Assembly (NCBI GenBank): GCA_016713665.1
Contig: JADJOR010000025.1
Location: 88,779 to 152,778, forward strand
Length of the DNA: 64,000 nt
Source of the DNA: Deltaproteobacteria bacterium
GTDB taxonomy: Bacteria; Myxococcota_A; UBA9160; UBA4427
Direction: 5' to 3'
In this document: piece after piece, positions 59,102 to 64,000 of the stretch
How positions within the stretch are numbered: the first letter of the stretch is position 1
Layout: each line of letters opens with the position of its first letter
The notes under the pieces: generated by a model
The model's input: only the letters and a program-made list of their open reading frames with translations
Told to the model about the DNA's origin: nothing
Database searches by the model: none
Program-made: the position numbers and the translations under genes

Positions 59102-59647
59102 ATGTCCCGCTTCGCGCTCCCGACCACGTTCGTCGCGGTCGCGGTCGCGATCCTCTTGCCGCGCGTCGCGGTCGCCGAGTCGGCGGAGCAGGTGAAGGCG
59201 GCCTTCCTCTTCAACTTCGCGCGTTACGTCGAGTGGCCGGAGTCCGCGTTCGCGAGCGCCGAGGCGCCGATCCGGATCTGTCTGATCGGGGGCGCGGGCT
59301 TCGCCGAGGTCCTGACGAGCGCGGTCTCGGGGCGAACGGTCGGCGCACGGCCGGTCGAGGTCGCGCCGCTCGAGAGCCTCGATGGAGCGGCCGAATGCCA
59401 CCTGCTCTTCTTCGAAGAGGCCGCCGTGGCCCAGGGGGCCGCCGTTGCCGAACGCCTCGGCACCCTGGCGGTCTTCACGATCTCGGATCGGTCGGGCTTC
59501 GCCCGCGAGGGCGGCGTCGCGAACTTCATCCTGGTGGATCAGAAGATCCGCTTCGAGATCAATCAGCGGGCGGCGCGGCGGGCCGGGCTCAAGATCAGCT
59601 CGAGTCTGCTTCGGCTCGCGAAGCTCGTCGACGAGGGCGGGCATTAG
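59102..59647 (+). CDS. YfiR-family periplasmic protein (DUF4154)
   Basis: A 181-residue exported protein with a signal peptide (FALPTTFVAVAVAILLPRVA, cleavage near VAVAE). The mature part begins EQVKAAFLFNFARYVEWPES, the diagnostic YfiR/DUF4154 start, and ends NFILVDQKIRFEINQRAARR AGLKISSSLLRLAKLV in sense, with FEIN and KISS elements typical of the family. YfiR of Pseudomonas is a periplasmic repressor binding the CHASE8 domain of the cyclase YfiN. Here a CHASE8-bearing chemoreceptor follows after 51 bp. The start could also be at 59048. Two 14-bp tandem CGGAGATCGAG repeats lie upstream at 59001-59028. Confidence 0.88.
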   Translation: MSRFALPTTFVAVAVAILLPRVAVAESAEQVKAAFLFNFARYVEWPESAFASAEAPIRICLIGGAGFAEVLTSAVSGRTVGARPVEVAPLESLDGAAECHLLFFEEAAVAQGAAVAERLGTLAVFTISDRSGFAREGGVANFILVDQKIRFEINQRAARRAGLKISSSLLRLAKLVDEGGH

Positions 59648-59698
59648 GGCGGTCTGGATTCGGGGCGTCGCGAGCGCGGCGCCCGGGAGTGGAATGCG

Positions 59699-61738
59699 AT
59701 GACGATGTTTCTCGGTCGGGATTCGATCCAGCACCGGATCGTCCGCGGCTTCTTCTCGACGACGGGACTCGCGCTCGGCCTGACGGCGACGGCGCTCTTC
59801 GCGACCGCCTTCATCCAGTTCAAGCGCGTGACCGACGAGAACCTCCTGCTCCTCGCTGGCGTGATCGGCGGCAACTCCGTCGCCTCGCTCCTCTTCGACG
59901 ACCAGGAGGCCGCCGCCGAGACGCTCCGCTCCCTCACCGTCGCGACCTCGGTCGAGGCCGCGATCGTCTACGACGCGACCGGCCGGGTCTTCGCGCGCTA
60001 TGTCCGCGACGGCATCGGGGACTTCGAGCCGCCGAAGAAGCTCGTCGCGGGCCCGGAGTGGTCGCGGAGCCGGATCGAGCTCTCGGCGCCGATCGAAGCC
60101 TCGGGCGAGGTCGTGGGCACGGTCTTCATCCGCTCGGGAACGCAGGCGGTCACCGACTTCCTCTCGATCTCGACCGGCATCGTCGCCGCGGTCCTCTTCG
60201 TCTCGTTCATCGTCTGCTCGATCGGCGCGGCGCGCCTGCGGCGGCAGATCGCCCTGCCCCTCGAGCGCCTGGTCGAGGGATCGCGGGCGATGGCGGGGGG
60301 CGACCTCTCGACCCAGGTCGACGTCCAGAGCGAGGACGAGATGGGCGTCCTGTCGCTCGCCTTCAACGCGATGGTGAAGAGCCTGCGCGGCCTCGTCGCC
60401 CAGGTCCGGGAGAACACCCGCTACGTCGCCCAGGTGACGAGCCAGCTCGCGGAGTCGAGCGCGGCGGTCCGCTCGGAGGCCATCCGTCAGGAGCATGCCG
60501 TCGGCGAGACCGCCGAGTCGATCAACCGGATCACCGACTCGATCCACACCGTGAACGACAACGTCGAGGCCCTCTCGAACGCCGCCGCCGAGACCTCGAT
60601 CGCCGCGATCGAGATGGACTCGTCGATCGCCGAGTCGACGCGACACGTCGACGAGCTCTCCGAGATCATCGAGACGACGGCGGCCTCGGTCGTCGAGATG
60701 ACGAGCGCGATCCGCGAGATCGCGCGCAGCGCCGACGCGCTGAACCACTCGACGGAGTCGACGGCGACGGCCCTCGATCTGCTCTCGCAGTCGGTGCGTC
60801 AGGTCGAGGGCAACGCCCGCGAGAGTCATCAGCTGTCGGAGGAGACGGCGCGCAAGGCGGGGCAGGGTGTGTCGGCGGTGCGCGAGACGGTCGAAGGGAT
60901 GCAGCAGATCCAGGACTCGTTCAAGGGCATCGAGTCGATCGTCGGAAGCCTCTCCGAGAAGAGCCAGTCGATCGGCGAGGTCGTGCGGGTCATCGAGGCG
61001 GTCGTCGACCAGACGAACCTCCTCGCCCTCAACGCCGCCATCATCTCGGCCCAGGCGGGCGAGCACGGCCGCGGCTTCTCGGTCGTGGCGGACGAGATCC
61101 GGATGCTCGCGGACCGGACGGCGGCCAGCACCCGTGAGATCGCCACGTTGATCGAGTCGGTCCAGGTCGCCGTCGAGGGGGCCGTCGAGGCGATGGAGCA
61201 GGGGGCGACGCGGGTCGAGCGCGGCGTCGACCTCTCCCAGGAGGCCGGCCGGATGCTGCGGGAGATCGGGGACAGCGCCCAGCAATCGACGCTCTGGGCC
61301 AAGGAGATCGTCGAGGCGACGCGCAACCAGACGGCAGACATCGGGCAGGTCGGCTTCGCGATGAAACAAGTCAAGGAGATCGCGCTTCAGTTGAAGCGGG
61401 GAACCCACGAGCAGGACACCGCCAGCGCGGAGATCACCCGCGGCGTCGAGCAGATGCGTCACCTCGGCCTCGAGGTCAAGAACGCGGCCCGCGAGCAGCG
61501 CAACGAGTCGAGCCTGATCACGCGGTCGATCGAGAGCGTGGCGGCGAAGATCACCGAGATCTCCGTCGCGACCCGCGATCAGAGCAGTCGCGCGGATCAG
61601 ATCCAGGAGGCGCTGAAGGTCTTCCGCGAGGTGACCGTGCAGACGACGCAACGCGCGGAGCAGAGCAACACGACGGTGGCCGACCTGTCGGCCCTCGCCC
61701 AGGGCCTCGAGAACGAGATCGGTCGGTTCCGACTTTGA
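59699..61738 (+). CDS. Methyl-accepting chemotaxis protein with CHASE8-like sensor
   Basis: A 679-residue transmembrane receptor. TM1 is about 17-40; the periplasmic region (about 41-153, LLLLAGVIGGNSVASLLFDD and AAAETLRSLT) reads as a CHASE8 domain; TM2 is about 155-178; HAMP follows (about 178-231, LPLERLVEGSRAMAGGDLS). The cytoplasmic part is a long coiled coil with the MCP hairpin tip QTNLLALNAAIISAQAGEHG (about 444-463), then RGFSVVADEIRMLA. It should signal to CheA/CheW. No C-terminal CheR-binding pentapeptide is present. In YfiN the same CHASE8-HAMP input drives a GGDEF cyclase; here the output is chemotaxis-type. Confidence 0.9.
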   Translation: MTMFLGRDSIQHRIVRGFFSTTGLALGLTATALFATAFIQFKRVTDENLLLLAGVIGGNSVASLLFDDQEAAAETLRSLTVATSVEAAIVYDATGRVFARYVRDGIGDFEPPKKLVAGPEWSRSRIELSAPIEASGEVVGTVFIRSGTQAVTDFLSISTGIVAAVLFVSFIVCSIGAARLRRQIALPLERLVEGSRAMAGGDLSTQVDVQSEDEMGVLSLAFNAMVKSLRGLVAQVRENTRYVAQVTSQLAESSAAVRSEAIRQEHAVGETAESINRITDSIHTVNDNVEALSNAAAETSIAAIEMDSSIAESTRHVDELSEIIETTAASVVEMTSAIREIARSADALNHSTESTATALDLLSQSVRQVEGNARESHQLSEETARKAGQGVSAVRETVEGMQQIQDSFKGIESIVGSLSEKSQSIGEVVRVIEAVVDQTNLLALNAAIISAQAGEHGRGFSVVADEIRMLADRTAASTREIATLIESVQVAVEGAVEAMEQGATRVERGVDLSQEAGRMLREIGDSAQQSTLWAKEIVEATRNQTADIGQVGFAMKQVKEIALQLKRGTHEQDTASAEITRGVEQMRHLGLEVKNAAREQRNESSLITRSIESVAAKITEISVATRDQSSRADQIQEALKVFREVTVQTTQRAEQSNTTVADLSALAQGLENEIGRFRL

Positions 61739-61799
61739 TTCCGCCGGGAGCGGATGCGATGCCCGGGGCCCGGCCTCGTGCATCGAAGGGAGCGAGGAC

Positions 61800-62543
61800 A
61801 TGAAAGCCAACGGACGAGGAAACCGGGTCGCGCGCCTCTGCGCCGCCCTGCTGCTCGCGATCTGCGTCGCCGGCGCGCTGGGCGTCTCGATGCGGCCGAT
61901 CACGGCGGCAGCGGATGCAGGCGATCTCGACGCGATGAAGGCCCATTGGCAGGCGCGCTATCGAAAGCTCCGCGTCGATGAGGCGAGGCTCCTCGAGACG
62001 GTGAAGCTCGCCACCAAGGAGTACGCCGACTCGAATCGCCGCAACTATCGCCGAAGTGGCGTCCGTCACTTCCACCGCACGAACGCGAACGAGGCCAAGA
62101 AGGAGCTCGCGAGCGTGCAGGCGCAGATCGAGACGATCTTCTCCGACGTCGTGTCGGCCGGGGGCTCCGTCAACTGGCTCTACGAGGTCGACGACGAGCC
62201 GATCGATCCGAATCGGGTCGAGGGGCTCGGTGTCTACGAGGACGAGGGGCGGTTCGGGGGCAAGGGCGCCTATGCGCCGTACGAGGAAGAGGACAACGAC
62301 ACGGTCGAGCCCGCGGCAGGCGGTGGTCCCGACTTGTCGGGTGACGATGGGAACGGCGTCGAAGGCGACGACGGTCGCAATCCGCTCTACTCCGACGACG
62401 ACGCCGCCGCGGACGACGACGACCCGGCGAGCCCCGACGAGGGGGGCTTCGGTCCGTACGACTACGAGCTCTGGCGCACCAACCGCCAGGACTACGAGCG
62501 TGAGCGCGCCCCGGAGCGTCATCTGGGCGGAGACGACGACTAG
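61800..62543 (+). CDS. Exported acidic protein, hypothetical
   Basis: A 247-residue protein with a signal peptide or anchor (about 8-30, LCAALLLAICVAGALGV) and a GGGAGCGAGGA ribosome-binding region. Residues about 40-125 are helical and charged (DAMKAHWQARYRKLRVDEA; RRNYRRSGVRHFHRT is strongly basic). Residues about 125-247 are very acidic and Gly-rich with runs such as DDDAAADDDD, probably disordered and possibly calcium-binding. I recognise no family. It lies between the chemoreceptor and a beta-barrel gene in the same direction, 61 bp after the receptor, so it may be part of the same envelope system. Confidence 0.75.
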   Translation: MKANGRGNRVARLCAALLLAICVAGALGVSMRPITAAADAGDLDAMKAHWQARYRKLRVDEARLLETVKLATKEYADSNRRNYRRSGVRHFHRTNANEAKKELASVQAQIETIFSDVVSAGGSVNWLYEVDDEPIDPNRVEGLGVYEDEGRFGGKGAYAPYEEEDNDTVEPAAGGGPDLSGDDGNGVEGDDGRNPLYSDDDAAADDDDPASPDEGGFGPYDYELWRTNRQDYERERAPERHLGGDDD

Positions 62544-62858
62544 AGCGCATCGCATGCATCCGCCGAGCGGCCGCCATCCGGGATCGGGTCCTGTGGCCTG
62601 ACCCCGCGTCCGCTTTCGCGTCGTCTTCGGCCGGGACGCCCGAATCGATTCCGCCGGGCCGGATCGGACGACCCGAACGACGTCGGATCGGCCGCGGGAA
62701 TGCCGCGCGCGAGTGGTCGAGCCGATCCGTTTCAGTATGCTGGCCGCGACGCGCCACGTCGCCTTCGCATCGCGCTCCGTTCGGATCGATCCTGCGAATC
62801 GAGCCGTGGATCCGTCGCTGGATGCTCGTTCGACCTTCGAGCACGGGATGGAGGATCG
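62544..62858. other. Intergenic region before the beta-barrel gene
   Basis: These 315 bp hold no frame that resembles a protein. A weak GGGTC/GACCC stem near 62586-62604 is the only secondary structure I see. The spacing suggests that the beta-barrel gene has its own promoter, but no convincing -35/-10 pair is visible. Confidence 0.4.
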
Positions 62859-63620
62859 ATGCGCGCTCGCTTCCTGATTCGGATGGCCGGGGTCGCATTC
62901 GCGGTCGCTGCGCTCTCGGTGGGGACGGCCCGGGCCGATGCCACGAGCTCGGCCGATGCGGTGCCTGCGCAGGCGGCGGTGGAGCGGGAGACCGGACCGA
63001 TCCTCTATCTGGGCACGGGCTTCTCGGTCGCGGACCGGCAGGACACGCGGATCAACGATCCGACGCGGCCGCCGCCGCCGCCGACGGTGCCCGCCCTCGG
63101 CGGGGTCGACTTCGACGTCGAGTACCAGGATGCGGCGATCGCGGAGATCGGGCTCGGCTATCGCGTGATGCGGCATCTGCGCGTCGAGGCGAACGTCAAC
63201 TACCGGAGTCATACGGTCGAGAACGTCCAGTACCGGCCGAATCGCGGCGACTTCCATTTCGTCGCGGGCATGGCGAACGTCTACGTCGACTACCCGGTCG
63301 GCCGCCAGATCGAGCGCGGCAACATCCCGATCCTGATGCCCTACCTCGGCGGCGGCGTCGGCGTCCTCTGGAGCAAGGCGCGGGCCGAGGTCGGCCTCCC
63401 CGATCGCAAGATCCGCGGCGAGAGCGCCGAGTTCGCCTGGAACCTGATGGTCGGCACGGCGATCCCCATCACGCGCCGGGTCGCGCTCGACGTCGGCTAC
63501 CGCTACCTCGAGTCCTTCGACCACCGCTGGCTCCTGCGCAACGGCGGGAGCGCCGCCGGCGACGTCGACGGCGCCTATCTCGCCCACGAAGGTCGGGTGG
63601 GGCTCCGGATCGGCTACTGA
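62859..63620 (+). CDS. Outer-membrane beta-barrel protein
   Basis: A 253-residue protein from the ATG at 62859, preceded by GGAGG. It has a signal peptide (about 1-27, ending TARA). The mature part begins with LYLGTGFSVAD, then alternating strands such as AEIGLGYRVMRHLRVEANVNYRSH in sense (GYRVMRHLRVEANVNY), PYLGGGVGVLWSKA and VALDVGYRYLESFD, ending VGLRIGY. This is the OmpA/OmpW-like eight-strand porin pattern with a terminal aromatic residue. A Pro-rich loop PPPPPTVP is exposed. It may be the outer-membrane part of the cassette that starts at 59102. Confidence 0.83.
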   Translation: MRARFLIRMAGVAFAVAALSVGTARADATSSADAVPAQAAVERETGPILYLGTGFSVADRQDTRINDPTRPPPPPTVPALGGVDFDVEYQDAAIAEIGLGYRVMRHLRVEANVNYRSHTVENVQYRPNRGDFHFVAGMANVYVDYPVGRQIERGNIPILMPYLGGGVGVLWSKARAEVGLPDRKIRGESAEFAWNLMVGTAIPITRRVALDVGYRYLESFDHRWLLRNGGSAAGDVDGAYLAHEGRVGLRIGY

Positions 63621-64000
63621 TTGGCGGCGATCTCCCGCGGCGGCGAGCCGGTCTTCGGCCTGCAGCTCCCGATCCAGACGCTGAGCGCCTCGGTCGCCGA
63701 CGCGTGGGAGTCGACGGCTTCGGTCGCCGATCTCGTCGCGATCGCGCGGCGCTGCGACGAGCGGGGCTACGGCTTCGTCGGCGTATGCGACCACGTCGCG
63801 ATCCCCGACGACGATTATGCGAAGCACATGACGACGACCTGGTACGACACGGTCGCGACCCTGGGCTTCCTCGCGGCCCATACCCGCCACGTCCGGTTGG
63901 TCTCGACCGTCTGGATCGCCGCCTATCGCCACCCGCTCCAGACGGCCAAGGCCTTCGGGACCCTCGCCCATCTCTCGGGCGGCCGCGCGATCCTCGGCGT
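63621..64000 (+). CDS. LLM-class flavin-dependent oxidoreductase (runs off right edge)
   Basis: The first 126 codons of a luciferase-like monooxygenase, starting at a TTG immediately after the beta-barrel stop. Visible features are FGLQLPIQTL at strand 1, VADLVAIARRCDERGYGFVG with VCDHVAIPDDD in the next strand-helix, and HVRLVSTVWIAAYRHPLQTAK, LAHLSGGRAILGV at the right edge, all typical of F420- or FMN-dependent TIGR03619-like enzymes. Substrate unknown. Overlapping translation from the previous gene is possible because the stop and start abut. Confidence 0.85.
   Translation, partial: MAAISRGGEPVFGLQLPIQTLSASVADAWESTASVADLVAIARRCDERGYGFVGVCDHVAIPDDDYAKHMTTTWYDTVATLGFLAAHTRHVRLVSTVWIAAYRHPLQTAKAFGTLAHLSGGRAILG

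Noticed and set aside
57484..61137. 1217-aa plus-strand frame through the repeat region and into the MCP gene
   Set aside because: No recognisable domain; crosses a non-coding repeat, the antisense of a glycosyltransferase and an out-of-frame MCP.
1..64000. tRNA, rRNA, CRISPR array or riboswitch
   Set aside because: I looked through the intergenic stretches and saw no cloverleaf with a TTCGA loop, no direct-repeat array and no conserved riboswitch core; most gaps are too short.

Overview
The window is 64 kb of very GC-rich (about 70% by eye), densely coding bacterial DNA. About 50 protein genes are on both strands, many joined by 4-bp ATGA overlaps. I see no rRNA, tRNA, CRISPR array, prophage or recognisable transposase. 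Gene content suggests a Gram-negative, menaquinone-using, probably motile bacterium of the former Deltaproteobacteria/Myxococcota type. The pointers are PEP-CTERM envelope proteins, the classical Men pathway, a four-subunit 2-oxoacid:ferredoxin oxidoreductase, RecBCD, SPINDLY-type O-GlcNAc transferase and HDOD/PilZ proteins. The lineage is an inference; no marker gene fixes it.

Layout. 1-8.7 kb is an envelope/secretome region: a partial TauD/TfdA dioxygenase, a conserved hypothetical, an MFS transporter, four PEP-CTERM-type proteins (one with four cadherin/Ig-like repeats in an ABAB pattern), a Cys-rich secreted protein and a nitroreductase. 8.7-15 kb holds a TetR gene followed by a 2-oxoacid:ferredoxin oxidoreductase operon (gamma-delta-alpha-beta), divergent from an acyl-CoA ligase and a D-2-hydroxyacid dehydrogenase; a perfect inverted repeat lies in the shared promoter region. 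15-19 kb has a TPR O-GlcNAc transferase divergent from a TIGR03032 protein, then a cupin. 19-25.9 kb carries an interspersed repeat, amtB, bolA with a glutaredoxin/IscA-like/rhodanese fusion, an HDOD protein, a small membrane protein and a tail-specific protease. 26-30.6 kb has class I fumarase, a SpoU methyltransferase, a class I amidotransferase and a PilZ protein.

30.7-40.5 kb is a menaquinone operon: merR, menG/ubiE, menF, menD, menH, menA and a menC-menE fusion. The fusion is split by a 2-nt frameshift inside a CCACAC microsatellite. menB is absent from the window. 40.4-44.7 kb holds plsC, a peptidase-C26 amidotransferase, an SDR epimerase, an aminotransferase that has lost its natural stop codon, and an NTF2-like protein. 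44.7-54 kb is recC-recB-recD, followed by rsgA, which overlaps a convergent rbgA/ylqF, then asnS. 57.4-57.8 kb is an intergenic region with a second copy and an end fragment of the same terminal-inverted-repeat element found at 19.2 kb.

59-63.6 kb is a co-directional cassette: YfiR-like periplasmic protein, CHASE8-HAMP-MCP receptor, acidic exported protein and outer-membrane beta-barrel. It resembles YfiR/YfiN/YfiB signalling with the diguanylate cyclase output replaced by a chemotaxis output, and is my best candidate for an undescribed system. A luciferase-like flavin oxidoreductase runs off the right edge.
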